DNA from: Oscheius onirici
Taxonomy: Eukaryota > Nematoda > Chromadorea > Rhabditida > Rhabditidae
DNA: 64,000 nucleotides
Direction: 5' to 3'
Assembly: GCA_932521025.1 (NCBI GenBank)
Contig: OW051473.1
Span: 3,286,001 to 3,350,000, forward strand
In this document: positions 1 through 11,957 of the stretch, piece by piece
How positions within the stretch are numbered: position 1 is the first letter of the stretch
How the letters are laid out: every line of letters begins with the position of its first letter
Notes under the pieces: generated by a model
Told to the model about the DNA's origin: nothing
Database searches by the model: none
The model's input: only the letters and a program-made list of their open reading frames with translations
Position numbers and translations under genes: made by a program

Positions 1-2165
1 CACATTTCTGTTGTTCTGAAAACCATGTTTCCTCTCCGATAAACATGTAAACGTTTACCTTACAACTGACATCCTATCAGCACGCTCGAAATTTGAGCGC
101 ACCAGTTCGTAATACTGGCCGTCGCTGAGAACGATGGAATGGAGTTTCAGGCATTTCATGCGGAGAACGTCAATGAATTTGCTGAAAATAGTTTTGAATT
201 CAAATTTAAGTAAAAATCACCTTGATTTGTCAGAGAAGCGGAGGGTATCATCGTCCCACCGTATTTCTAGGCGAGATAGCCTCGGACAGTTTTGGGCAAT
301 GCAATCGACAAACTGGTCGACGTGAATCTTTGCAACTACTTTTGGACAGCAGTCTTCAGCTATTCCCATGACCAGCACTCTTAAAATCATTTGTTTCTTG
401 CATAAAGGAACGTCAAAATACCTGACGTTTCTCAGCTGTGGGATCATGTTCATCCAGAAGTACTCCAGTAGTTTGTGATGGCCTCCTAGTAGAAGTCCAT
501 AGAGCTGCTGGCCATGTCTCATTATGAACTCGGTCAGAGCTGTTTCGTTGAGAGAATCACACGTGTCCAAAGCCAAATATTGCAAGTTATTTATAGCTCC
601 AGAGTTCATCCAAGCTTCGAGAACCTGAAGATTAAAAAAATGTAAAGCACCCTTTTCCTTACTTGATCCGTCATGTTTTCCAAAAAACCAGCGTCTAGCC
701 ATCTCAAATGCGGCAATCGGGTGAGGATATAAATTAGAGAGTCTGAAGACAACTCCGTTCCCTGAAATTTTTATATATGAATGCAAAGAGTGTTTAGTGC
801 CTTGACGTCCAATTCTTCCAGACGTGTCTTGTCCCAGTCAATTGTTTTGACCGTCGCATTGTCGAGATCTACAAAACGTTAGATAGAAGTCAGTATAACC
901 CACGGGTGTTGGCCAGAAATAGCGATTTCAGTTTCTTGCACCGTTGAAGTACGAGCTTTAAACATGAGCCAGTCACCTTGGGACAGTAATTGACACAAAG
1001 ACATTCCAGATGTGCACAGTTTGAAGAAATTGCATCCACGTGCTCATCAGTGATGAAAGGAACCTTAACGGGAGTTTTCAATTTGAAAGGAGCTTGAACT
1101 TACTCCCCACAGATTCACGACCCGTAAATTTGGCAAATACTGCTTCAGCTTGAAGACATTCACAGTTTCGTAGACCTCTTCTTCTTCATCCTCCACCTTT
1201 TCATAGGTTCCTGAATTGTGTGTTTTTTGCGCAACGACAGCAGGTGTAACACGTTTCAAGTGACACCCGATCTTACACTTCGCTTGGGGCAAATCTGTTT
1301 TTCACACTCACCGATGATATGAAGAGCTTCAACAGAAGAGATGAACGTGTAGACTTTTCTCAGAAATCCTTCCAAGAAAATGTTTTCCGACAGGCATATG
1401 GTTAATGAGTTCAGTCGAGATGGGAAGCTTTGAAGGTCGGTAAAGTCATGAAGCTGCATGGCAGTAGAAAAATCTAAACACGAGGATGTTGCTCAAATTA
1501 TTGCTAACCAAGAGTAAGATGTTGAAGCTTCGGACATTTTGCTGCCAACTCATGTAGAACTGATGGGTTGATGAGATCTGTGGCAAGTTCAACAATTCGC
1601 AGCTCGGTGAAAAGCGTGCCTATCAACTGAGGAATGTGATCCACGTATCGTACCTAAAATTTTAGGAATAGATTTTCAGCTAAACTTTGATCACTGTACG
1701 GAGCCACATTACAACAGTAACTTACATCAGTGAGTTAAGGAATGCTTTAAAAATGTTTGTTAGTTTTACTCTTTAGAAACGTACCCCTATTCCTCCCAGG
1801 TTCGGCCTAAAGGAGACAAATTTCCATAGAGTAGGATTGTTGGCTATGGATCGCCATCTTTTACAAACGGTGCCAGCTTGTAGTATCTATAACTGATGTG
1901 ATTTCACTGTTTTCTACAAACTACCTGCTGTGGAGGAAGGTACGAAAACATGTGAAGAAGTACTTTGTCCGGTAGTTTTTCAATAGTCTGAAAGATATAG
2001 GTTTTTGTCGTCATTATTGAAATTTGCTTTTCTTACATTGCTTCTACGCTGTTTCGGAGGAGGAGAATCTGTCTCATCTAGATCGCTAGTTAGTTTGCCT
2101 TTTAAATCGGCGCCGTCGACATCTTGTACGACTCGACGCGTCAAATCGAGAAGTTCCGTGCCCAT
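1..2165 (-). CDS. F-box / leucine-rich-repeat protein (SCF ubiquitin ligase substrate receptor), 3' end cut by the window
   Basis: The start codon is at 2165. Exon 1 is polar (about 43 residues) and ends at a GTAAG donor near 2037. The next exon opens with TIEKLPDKVLLHMFSYLPP, a clear F-box, and continues through CKRWRSIANNPTLW. Later exons (about 1650-1475, 1460-1290, 1210-1090, 1080-890, 790-217, 205-1) carry leucine-rich repeats such as PNLRVVNLWGV and CAHLECLCVNYCPKVTGSC. An acidic EDEEEEV run sits between repeats. The frame is still open at base 1 (YYELVRSNFERADRMSVV), so the C-terminus is missing. F-box/LRR proteins bind SKP1 through the F-box and ubiquitination substrates through the repeats. 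It looks like a conserved animal FBXL, but I cannot fix which one. Confidence 0.85.
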
Positions 2166-2497
2166 TTTTGAAGGATAAATGAGAGAAAAGCCGGCTCTCG
2201 AGGTGTAATCAAAACGCGTGTGGGGTGAAGAAAAGAGCTACTTGTGCTGTGTCTTTTGGGTGCCAGCAGGAGTCAGCTGGCAAGGCAGCATGTGCCTAGC
2301 CAGATGTGAGATGACTTTTACAAATACCCATTATGACATAACTGTCTAGCTAAAGCAGATGGTTTTGAACTATGTAACGCAGTTTCCTATGAGCAACATA
2401 CCCTTTTTCTTTTTTCGCTGGAAGTTTCGCGATCTTCTGATACCATTGCGCAAAGCTGAGAAACTTAGACAAATTGAATTTGGTGCTAGTAGGCGAA

Positions 2498-3064
2498 CTA
2501 GAAATCTGGAAGTCTAGTGTGAGAGGATGTCGATGTAACTTCAGCCGGACTGGCAAAGTAGCGATCTTTCTGTAGAAAAAAAGCCGTGGCAGGTGGGAAG
2601 AGGAGAGGATGATCATTCAAGAGAACACAAACATCGCCACCTCTTGATCAAATTCATACAGGATTCAATCGTCTTGATTTTATGGCCTACTGCATCCCTC
2701 CACATTGTTGTAATTCTATCGCGATGAAAATCAAAACAACTTACTGGCATTCGGGATAACACTAAAGCAAGATTGATCTTCGACAAGGCTCGCAGCTTTT
2801 TGATGATTCGGTCCTTTTTCTTCTTCCATTCTTCTGTTTCACGAAAATGCTTCTTTTTCGTGAGCCACGTCTGACTGCTAGTGGAAGCGATCGATTCATC
2901 ACTCTGCAAATGTTGTTTTCATCGAATCACCATCGGAATTTTTTGTTTTAAAATACCTTTACTTTCACAAGTTTTCTTGAAATCGTTATTTGGGCAAAAA
3001 TATAAAATTTGATTTGGAAACTTACCGGTTTTTCCACATGTTTAGATCTAAATATGTCGAACAT
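2498..3064 (-). CDS. Small hypothetical protein, Lys-rich helical
   Basis: Not recognised. A short first exon (MFDIFRSKHVEKP) from 3064 ends at a perfect GTAAG donor. It is followed in phase by an exon starting SDESIASTSSQTWLTKKK, behind a TTTGCAG acceptor at about 2904. That exon is strongly basic and helical (ETEEWKKKKDRIIKKL) and ends at a GTAAG donor near 2748. A third exon behind TTTCTACAG (about 2577) continues in phase for about 22 residues to a TAG at 2498. The total would be about 90 residues. It could equally end in the second exon by read-through. It is divergent from nothing close by and lies upstream of the F-box gene on the same strand. Confidence 0.35.
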
Positions 3065-5376
3065 GGATGATAGAAATAGAATAAACTATAGACTAAACCC
3101 GTAGTGAAAAGTGCACTGAACCAGAGTTTGTTTAATAAGATGAGTGGAAAAAGAGAAAAAGTAGTCTGGCATTTGGAAACCCAATGAGGGACAACAGTTG
3201 TTCAAACGTGTTCAAAAGTCTTAAAACAGTGATGAGTCGAGACGGAAAAGAGGCACCAATCAAAGCCGACTGTTTGCTGGATGCGGGATCTTTCACATTA
3301 TCGGCAATGTTTGAATTGCAGCAGAGAACTTCACATTCTACGTCAGCCACTTCCAGTTGCTCGACTTCAGAAATTTGATGAAAGAAAAAGAAAAGTTCGA
3401 CATTGCGGAACGTTTATGAAACGTAAAGATATTGACGGCCGCGAAAAGGTATGCGGTGACAACGGCTCTGGCAGATGTCGGCGCGAAGCGCAAAAGAGAC
3501 AAAAACTGCGGAGCCTCATTTAAGTGGTCAGTAAAAGGTAAATTGCTTATTTGGGTGCAAAAGTTGAGCTAAGTTTATAAAAATCTTTCTTGGTTTGTTT
3601 ATGGAAGAAAATACGCACATAAAAATGAAGAAATACCTTAAAATAGAAAAGGTTGAACTAGAAATGACAATAGGAAAAGCCGACGGTGCTGCGATGCCAG
3701 ACACAAAACAAAAAGGGCAATCCAGGTTTGATTTGTGGATTTCGAGTATTGATAAATGACGTTCGATGCTCACCGGCCACGATTTTACACGCGCAGGCAG
3801 TTGTCCCTCTGCGCTTTTGCCGCAGTAGTAAATCACCAGAAGAATCAGAAACAAATGCCGCCACGTCTCCAGGCAGCTTGCAAGACGAATGTCACTGACA
3901 ACAAAATTTACAGATCAGAGGAAAAAAAATGCTCTTTTCCAATACTAATTGTTTCTTCACGGAACTAGATTAGATTGCATTAATCCATTCCGTGTAGGCC
4001 TTTACGCCACCGCGATTTTTTTCGGATTTGTAATTGAGAAACTGATTGAGGGCTCATTGCGTTTTTTGTGCCTTACGATTTGGCACGGTGGCGCCGTCTA
4101 GGTGGGCGGATCTTCTGCCGAAAAAGAATCCCTCACACCTTTTAGCGTGGTTCTGCCTAACTGCAAGAAGTGTTCTCGTTTCGCTCGAATATGATGAGGG
4201 GCGCTTTTTGTATATGTTATGTTACCCTATGAAGTAAAATGAGACGGGATTACTCGTCGTCTCGCCAAGCTGCTCTTTTGACAGAGGAAGCGGTCTGAAT
4301 ATCATAGTTCTAGTAACACTACATAGTCGCGCAGTGCTTTCTGTTTAAGCCTAATAGAATTTTCAAAAAGGAAACTTCCATTTTGTAAAAAATGAGGCGC
4401 CAATAAGCGCTCTTCATGCACCGCCAATATGATTATTTTCTTTTAGAAGGCAGCTAGGAGAGTGGTATTAGTTTGATCTGTTTATCACGCGTACTTATCG
4501 TCAAGCTAATCTTCTTGTTTCTAATCATATCTGTTTTTTTTTCATACTCTTCCTAGTTAGCAGGAAGACGCGCCATCCACATAATTTCCGCCAGTATTGT
4601 TTTTCTGAAGCAATAAGGGCTCAGCCCACTTTCCCCTTCTCTATCTCACCTGGATTACCGGCCGAACATGATTGATTGCTACTACTTACTCCATGAAAAA
4701 TCATCTCACTACTGGCTAATAATCTTGCGCAAGCCGGGTTTAGCTTCTTGGTTCGCAGCTTCATTTCATGACTCGTATCACGTAGTCCAGTTTTATTGAG
4801 TGAGCCCATCGACTGAGCCAGATAATTTGACGGTGATCTGAAATAATGCGATAAAAGTGCGCTTATATGCTATTTTCAGTCTAAAACAATTTTAATCCCT
4901 TTTGTTTTCTAGTCCTATTTTTTAAGACGTCCAAGTGTTATGCAATTGCAGCTGTCCCGAACAGTCGTCATTAATGTTCTCTGTTCATTATATTCTTTCA
5001 AACATGATATTGAACTTTGAGTGGGTTTTAATGCAAAAGTGAACCAGACATGATTAAATTTAATCTTCTTCAGAGAGTTTTCTCCCTAGAGCCGAGATAC
5101 TTATACGAACATCTGAAGTGGGTTCCAAATTACGATTTTTGCCGGATGTTTAAAATGACAGCGAACAAAAGCTTACTTTAAGTAGTCTTTCAGAGTACTT
5201 TCTCTTTTCATCAATCCACCTTGTACGAGACGTTTTCGGAGCAGGGCACTCTGATGAATTTCTAAAATCTGTTATAACTGAAAGATTTTGAAGTAGACGA
5301 GGCGCTTAGAGTAATTGATTAGTCAAACGAACCATACGGATATTGAGGCATGGCTGAGGTGCGGCTAAATGTCTGA

Positions 5377-5882
5377 TCAGTCGGCGGTCGCAAATAATGA
5401 CACTGTCAGGATCAACCGCGTTGGCGAAATCTCCTGGAAATGCACACAAGAAGATAAAATTTGATACTCAATAAGGATAACTAACTGTTCGTGACCATTC
5501 AAGCTGTAAAACATAGGTTTTTTGAAAAGTGCTCCTTCTTGCTCATCCGACTCATCGACCACCCGGAAATCATGTGCCTGAAGCGAAACGCAGTTGTTCA
5601 GGCTTTGCTTTCCGCTGTTCGCTGTTTTACATATTGCTGCAGTAACGATGCCCTCACAATTCAATTTCTTCTGAGAGAACAATAGGAAAAACTATTCATT
5701 CCCTCCGGTGAAGCGACCACATTCCAAAGATGACGAGAACCGCTACCGCACGAACAATGTTCTTTCCGTTTTTCACAAGTGACAGGTGAAAGTGATCTTA
5801 GGACCTTTCCGAGAAACCGTTTAAATTTTTCAGTCATCTGACATTTCAACCGCAAAGAATGGTTTCCGCAACAGATGCTCAT
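5377..5882 (-). CDS. Candidate exons of an unrecognised gene
   Basis: An acceptor TTCTCTCAG at about 5673 opens a frame with codon use typical of the real genes here (KKLNCEGIVTAAICKTANSG, then HDFRVVDESDEQEGALF). A second acceptor, CATTTCCAG near 5434, opens another (GDFANAVDPDSVIICDRR in one frame). An upstream piece starts with MTEKFKRFLGK near 5842. The phases cannot all be reconciled by hand. No domain is recognised, and it may be a broken gene. Confidence 0.25.
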
Positions 5883-6446
5883 TTGACCTCGATTTTAAGC
5901 TCAAACTTTATTTGGCATTATGCATATCACGGGCCCGCTAAGATCCTTGTTCTCATTTCTGAAGCATGTTCAGAACCAATATTTGTGTATTGTTCTCCTC
6001 TTATAAGACGACGAGCTGAAGACGAGTACACTGAAAAAAAACACCTTTTTCTAGTAGAAAAAGCTAACCTTATCAACTTTTTATTTGACCAAGGAAAAGT
6101 TGTTGGCAGTGTCTTTGAAAGATCTTTTCTTTTAAAAAAGTTTGTACTACTTCAAAAGCTGTTTCAGCTGTAACATTTTCCTTGTTTTGGAACACGAGAT
6201 CTCTCATTCCACTGTTGTTAAAAACATTAACCAGCAATTTTGGTTGAGACTATGTGGTGTTTTTGGATCATCCCACCGTCAACATTAAATTTTTCTGATT
6301 CTGGATCATGCTTAACCAATAACGTATTTGCCTGAGACATCTTATGCGAAAATTTTAATTGGGTGAAAAAAGTGCGTGTTGTGAGAGGAGTCCCACTCAT
6401 GACTAAAAGTATGTAACGTTAAAAAAGATAGATACTTGTTACTTTT

Positions 6447-6643
6447 CTATTTCGTGAGTGGCTGATAATCAAAAAGCAATTGGTGATTAGAAAATTTATC
6501 ATCGGATACGTCAATATAACCCGATCTCTCCTTTTTATTGTACTTGATTCTTCTGATGTCCACGCGCTGAGAAAATCTGATATGTGCCACTGATATGCCG
6601 TTAATTACATCAATTACTCTTATAAATGAATTCTCACGTTTCC
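6447..6643 (-). CDS. Candidate 3' terminal exon, unrecognised
   Basis: Behind a TTTTGTAG acceptor (minus strand, about 6644) a frame of about 64 residues runs to a TAG at 6447. It is charged and not low-complexity (RVDIRRIKYNKKERSGYIDV, DDKFSNHQLLFDYQPLTK). No partner exon upstream could be assigned with confidence and no family is recognised. It may be a degenerate gene fragment. Confidence 0.25.
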
Positions 6644-7845
6644 TACAAAAGTAACCCACCTGCTATAGCGCAACAAGTAGATGTTTTGAACTTTCTTTCT
6701 TTCAAAGAGATCAACAGAAACAAATAAAATTTAGGAGTAGAATAATGCAAATACATACAAATGACTTTTTAAAACGACCATAAATGACAAACGTCTGTTT
6801 AATCTTTTGAACAAGAGTCATTCTAACCAGATGTCCTCCTGTTCATGACTAGTTACTCACATTGTCAAAAACTTGCTTTCACTTGTACCAACACCACAGG
6901 AGCTACCTTACTTCAAGTATTAAATACTTGTTTTAATCCTTGTACAAATAGACAGACTTCAGTTTTCAGTAGAAAATTTGTTTATTTCTTGAAATTTCGA
7001 GCTTTTCAATCCGTAATTATAGAAGGCGGCTTTTATCTGCCAGGTCGTATCAAAATATTTTGTGTCTTACTCGTTTTGCCTTCAAACAAGTAGCAATTTG
7101 TGAGTCTTCTTCTTTTGAAATTTGTTGCCAAGATCCCTTTACTGCTAACATATTTCTGACCGTTTGGCTGAATCCTTGCGCTGCAGTTAAAAAAAGCTTT
7201 TGAATCTGAAATGGCTCATAAGGGCTTCTTCAGGCAGCCGCTATCGTCTTTTTCTTGCTACAGAAACGAATATATTTGATATTTCATTATGCTGTAATAC
7301 GTTTGCATAAACAAGTTAAAATCGGGGCTGAAGTTAACTGAAAGAACATTCTGAGTGCCTAGTTTATGCGGGACATTCTCAGTGTTTCTTTCGTTCGCAG
7401 TTAATTTTGTCAAGTCGCAACATTTTTCAGCTTCCATTTAATGAGTTAATTCATTCAACAACCATTAGGAAAGGTTGGTGGTTTTCCGTCATCTGCTAGC
7501 AATTTCATCTGTTCACGCGATATCTTTAAGCTTTGGTGTTGTGATCTGAACATGGCCTCCACCGAAAAAGAGAAAAAAAGTTAGCAAACGTTGTCTAGCA
7601 ACTAAGCAAAAAGGCTCTCCTTCGTTTTATTTTGATATTCTGCTCCTCACTCGTTTTTCGTAAAAGTCTCGATCCTGATCTTAAAATTACCTCAATCACC
7701 TACATCTGTCGTCTTTTTATTGGCCTATTTATTGAAATAACGGTGTTCGTTTCAGGATCTCGACCACTGCTATTACTCCCCTGCATGGCAAGCTCAAACT
7801 TTTCGGTTTGTTGGCCTCTCCTATTGATCTACATTTTTCTTTAAG

Positions 7846-10554
7846 GGTAACGAAATACAATCTTACATTGAAATGCACGGACACCTACAGGATGAGAACA
7901 CATGGCTCATTAGTTTCTCCGAACACTCCCCTCTGGTATTGTTTTTTTGTTAATTTTGACGAAAAGTTTAGGATTGGGCAATTCCACTTTATGGGTATTT
8001 AATGCCTGTTCTTGTTGCTGCTACAACAGTCACAAACACCTTCATTATAATAGTACTCTCACAGAAACATCTGCGTACACCTACAAATGCCGTGCTTTTA
8101 TCAATGGCAGTCACAGATCTTCTTACCGGTAATTTTTAAATTTCAACACCAAATTTTTGAAAGTGCAAAGCAATAAAATAAGTTTTGAAAGCTTCAGCTG
8201 TTCCACAGAAATTTTTTTAGGTTGCTGCTCAGTTCCTTGGTTTCTCTATTACTACACCCTAAAAGGATACCAAGCAGATTTGAGTAAGTGTATTTCAAGC
8301 AAAATGAAGCAAAAACTATCAGTTTCTGGAATATCCGCATTTTGGTGTCATGCGTATGGATACATGTTCGAGATGCTGCCGTCTGCTTTCCATACGGCAG
8401 CTATTTGGCTAGCCGTTTTTCTTGCCGTTCAACGTTACATTTACGTCTGTGTCCCCAATCATGTTTACTTATTCTGTACTCCCAGAACAACAAAGCTCAC
8501 TATTATCGGAATAATCATGGTGAGTACAACATGTTTGTTAGTAAATACTCAAATATGCATCGTTAGTCTTGTTTTCCAGAGAGCACCTTTTACGAGGGAG
8601 ACCTCTGTGACGGGGTAACCCCACTTTTATGATGCAAGAGCGGCTAAAGATATCAATGTCTAATGAAAACGTTACCTCAAATCGTGGTGTTTTGTCCCCG
8701 GGGCAAATGATTTATGAACATCTTCATGAATCATAATTGAGTGAAGTCTGAATAAACTAGATTAAGTAGCCAACTTTCGATTTCACATTGTGTTCGAAAA
8801 GCTCGGACAATAGTCTTTGAGGCGAAAGAAGCACGCGTGTGCTCAAAGTACAAGTTTCGAAAAAAGAAAATCTTTGTCTTGCAGGCCTCATTTGTCACTC
8901 TGCTCCCAGAGGTTACCACCAGAAAACGATTTGTTCATCACAACACATTCACACAGCGGGTAGAATGCTACCAATATTTTACGGCTTGGGTTAATGTAAG
9001 CGATTTCAGCATGTTTCAGCAATAATATTTTTAGTGGGTAGGAAAGGATATAGTCTTCTCTGGATATCTATGGGTTCGAGTGGTTCTTCACGCGGTTCCA
9101 TGCATTCTTCTTCTAATTTTTACCTGCAAACTTGGCTCTACGCTGAAACGGGCTGAAAACCGCAAGAAATCCTGGGCTGCTGTCGAAAGTTCCAGAAAAG
9201 CAAGTTGCCGAGGGTATGTTTGACTAATAACAGGTGTATATCAAAGAGTATTTAGCAGTATGTCAAGCGGCAGATCTCTGTATGCCACAACCAGGATGTT
9301 GGCAATGATCTGTTCCGTCTTTCTTCTCCTCGAGGTATGTTCTTTATTTTTTCTTGCACTAACAGCGTTACTACCTTTCCGTCGCAACAGCTGCGTCGCC
9401 ATAATGACAATTTTCGTGCTAATTGTGGCCCACACTCGTCAGACTCCAATTGTATCCCTGTCTAATTGCATTATTCTATTAAAAAGATTTCGTCTTCTTC
9501 CTACAAAGAAGATTTGCAGATACCTGCAGCCATTCTACACGGTGTACAGTTTGCACTGGCGATGGGATGGCTGACGCCGTCGGCAGAAGCCATCTCCCGG
9601 TTGAACAAGGGCTTAGTGATCAGGTTTGTTTGCGAGGTTCTTAATTCTTTTTGAGGGCCAGACTTCCGCTCCAATTGTTGCACTCGGACAGAGATGAAGA
9701 ACCTAAATCCTTCATGTCTGAACGCGTCGCTTCCAGCGATGCTCACGTTGAGACTGACAGACATTTATCAGCTCTAATGAGGGTCAAAGTTGGCATTTAG
9801 GATGAACATAACGTTTTTGGCGGGGGCGCTTCGTGGGCCATTTTAGAAATCTCAAGGGCTACATTCATGTAAGAACAATTGCTGCCGCAAGAACAATTGC
9901 TGCCGCTAATTGACCCTCAATCAAGAATTTTCCACTACTTGGAGAGTTTATTGTCATAAAAGAGGCTTCTTCCTGCAGTTGACAAAAACAATACACATCG
10001 ATAAAACTAGTTCCGTTTCAGAAACATTCTAATCGTCTTGGTGTCGCCCATACAGTTTGGCATCTACTGTTCCATGAGCGAGCAGTTCCGACTCACAGCT
10101 CGACAACTCTTCACGTCACGACTCTTGTTTGTAGCTCAAGCACAAGCGACGTTTCACGGTGGAAAAAGGTCTTTAGTTTCGGAAACAATTTGAACTGTGC
10201 TCTTAGATATTCGTTGGTTCTGGTGGATCTCGATGGAGATGACAGTAAACAAGGAGCCACTGGTTTGCGGTGTTTTGGTTTCTTGAACAAGTAAGTGCTA
10301 CCATCTAGTTCAGTGACCTCATTCTTCAGGGACGAGGAAAAAGGACTGCGCAAGGTCGCTCATCAGATGTCGGTTTGTCGCTCCGAAAGAACCTCTGCAC
10401 AATCACACGAACGGGAACCAATAAGGTTGACTCAGAGTTGAAAACACCAAGAAAACAACGACTCAGTACTGAAGAAAAAGATCTATACAGTGTTCTTCGT
10501 AATTCTACTCTGACGTGTCGACTGACTTATTCCGTTGGGGCTTCATCGGTTTAA
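7846..10554 (+). CDS. Neuropeptide GPCR of the sex-peptide receptor / myosuppressin receptor (SPR/DMSR) class
   Basis: Seven transmembrane segments are spread over about eight exons. TM1 is IPLYGYLMPVLVAATTVTN and TM2 follows SQKHLRTPTNAVLLSMAVTD, the family signature (exon about 7967-8129). TM3 and loop 2 read WLAVFLAVQRYIYVCVPNH (exons 8221-8518), with QRY instead of DRY, as is usual in this class. TM4 to extracellular loop 2 follow 8885. TM5 is WVRVVLHAVPCILLLIF (from 9034). TM6 runs through MICSVFLLLE into IPAAILHGVQFALAMG (9520-9621), and TM7 is LVSPIQFGIYCSMSEQFR (from 10022). These receptors are Gi/o-coupled and bind RFamide or MIP-type peptides. An N-terminal exon before 7846 is likely. 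The C-tail is ambiguous: a stop at about 10189, or further exons to 10554. AATAAA follows at about 10614. Confidence 0.85.
9871..9906. repeat. Perfect 18-bp tandem duplication inside a receptor intron
   Basis: The unit aagaacaattgctgccgc occurs twice without a mismatch or spacer, in the intron between the TM6 and TM7 exons of the SPR-type receptor. Confidence 0.9.
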
Positions 10555-10559
10555 ATTAG

Positions 10560-11957
10560 TGGCGATAAATCCTTGTTGCTGCATCATTGTCTTTTGTATT
10601 GTCAATGAAAGACCTCAATAAAACATGTCCTAAGACCTTTCTTGAGACCGGGAAGCAGTTTGCACAGAATCCACGCAAGGTTTATGTGTTTTCCCTTCGC
10701 ATGGCAATAAATCATTTTTCAAAACGCGTTTCCCAGACAGGGAACAAGGCTACAGAAAGAATTCGCGTCTTTCCTTAAGTCTTAATTTTCTAAGTCGTTT
10801 TTCGTTTTACTGAATCTGCGTTCTAACGGTATTTAATGCGTAACTATTGTAGTCCATTCTCTGCCTCGTTCCATAAAAATTTAAAGTCTAGACATCGTAC
10901 GCCTTTGTTCAAAATCATTCGTGATTCTGCTAAGAAAATTGTTAAACGGTGTGTTCGTTACGATACAAAGGCTTGGTTATACGGACGAAAGTGTCACTTT
11001 TCAAATAGTTCAGTCATCGTCAGACAGCGGAAGTCTTAACCTTGGGTCCTGGAATTAAGCCAGGTTTTTGTCTTTTGCTTTGGAATCCTCTCCGTGTTCG
11101 CGCACGAACAAACGGGGGTGGAGCGGCTCCGCCCATCCCACCACCGGACCCACCACGTATTGTTCCTTTCGGAAACAGATTTTGTTCATCCCAATTATCC
11201 CCACAGACACTCTTATGTTTCTATAAGAAGAAATAAGCAAGCTTCTAAGGACAAGCACATCTGCCAAAGTGAAATCCACTGGCAGGATGCTAATCCTTCT
11301 GGTGTGGCGGCTTCTTCTCTCATAATCTCCTGATTCGAAAGCCAAAGAAATTTCTTGTCTTTTCTTCCTCCGAAGAAGAGCGTGTGTGGGTTAAAGATGG
11401 CTTGTTTTGTTGATTGTTTTGCGCTATATTCATATCTTTGCATAAACATTTCGGTTAATATTGCACGAGGCCCTGGGTCCACGTTACACTGGCGATGATA
11501 GTAAAACTGATCGTTTCAAATATTACTTGAGCCTCTTTCTTAAACTACTAAACTTTTCGACACTAATCCTTCGTCCCTTAGTCTTCAAGAGTTTATGACT
11601 AATCGTCAACTCTTCTGTCTCTTAATTACTTCTCTCAATGTCTGCAAGAGAAACTCCATTAAAGTCTTCATGCCTTTATCCTGTTCGAAACTTTAAATTT
11701 CTTCATTCTCTTCCAATTTCCTCTCCTTGGTCTACTTTTGATTTCCGGAGTTCGTTTTTGTCCTAAGAGAAAAAACGGTCACACCATTTAACTAAACGCT
11801 AGAATCAGCTCACTCTCTCTTTTTTGTCTGATAGTTTGCAGTCTACTCAATCTGGCTCTCGTTTTTAATAGGGAAACATGGCGATCGGGTTTCACAATCG
11901 GAGCATCCAATTCTTCGCTCTCTATCCTGTTTCATTTTGAACTTTTCTCTTTTTCAG
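10560..11957. other. Intergenic region between two GPCR genes
   Basis: It holds the AATAAA of the upstream gene (about 10614) and a relatively GC-rich segment (11090-11200). No supported gene was found. A 5' exon of the dopamine receptor probably lies here, because its first visible coding exon starts behind a TTTTTCAG acceptor. Confidence 0.5.

Larger units (their letters stand above)
3065..7845. other. Long intergenic stretch with only scattered candidate exons
   Basis: No recognisable protein was found on either strand. The stretch is AT-rich, with poly-T and poly-A tracts. Three minus-strand pieces have open frames bounded by plausible splice sites and are listed separately or noted here. 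The one near 4652-4806 follows an acceptor CTGGCTCAG and ends at a GTGAGA donor. Parts of this interval may be regulatory sequence for the receptor gene that starts near 7846. Confidence 0.4.
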
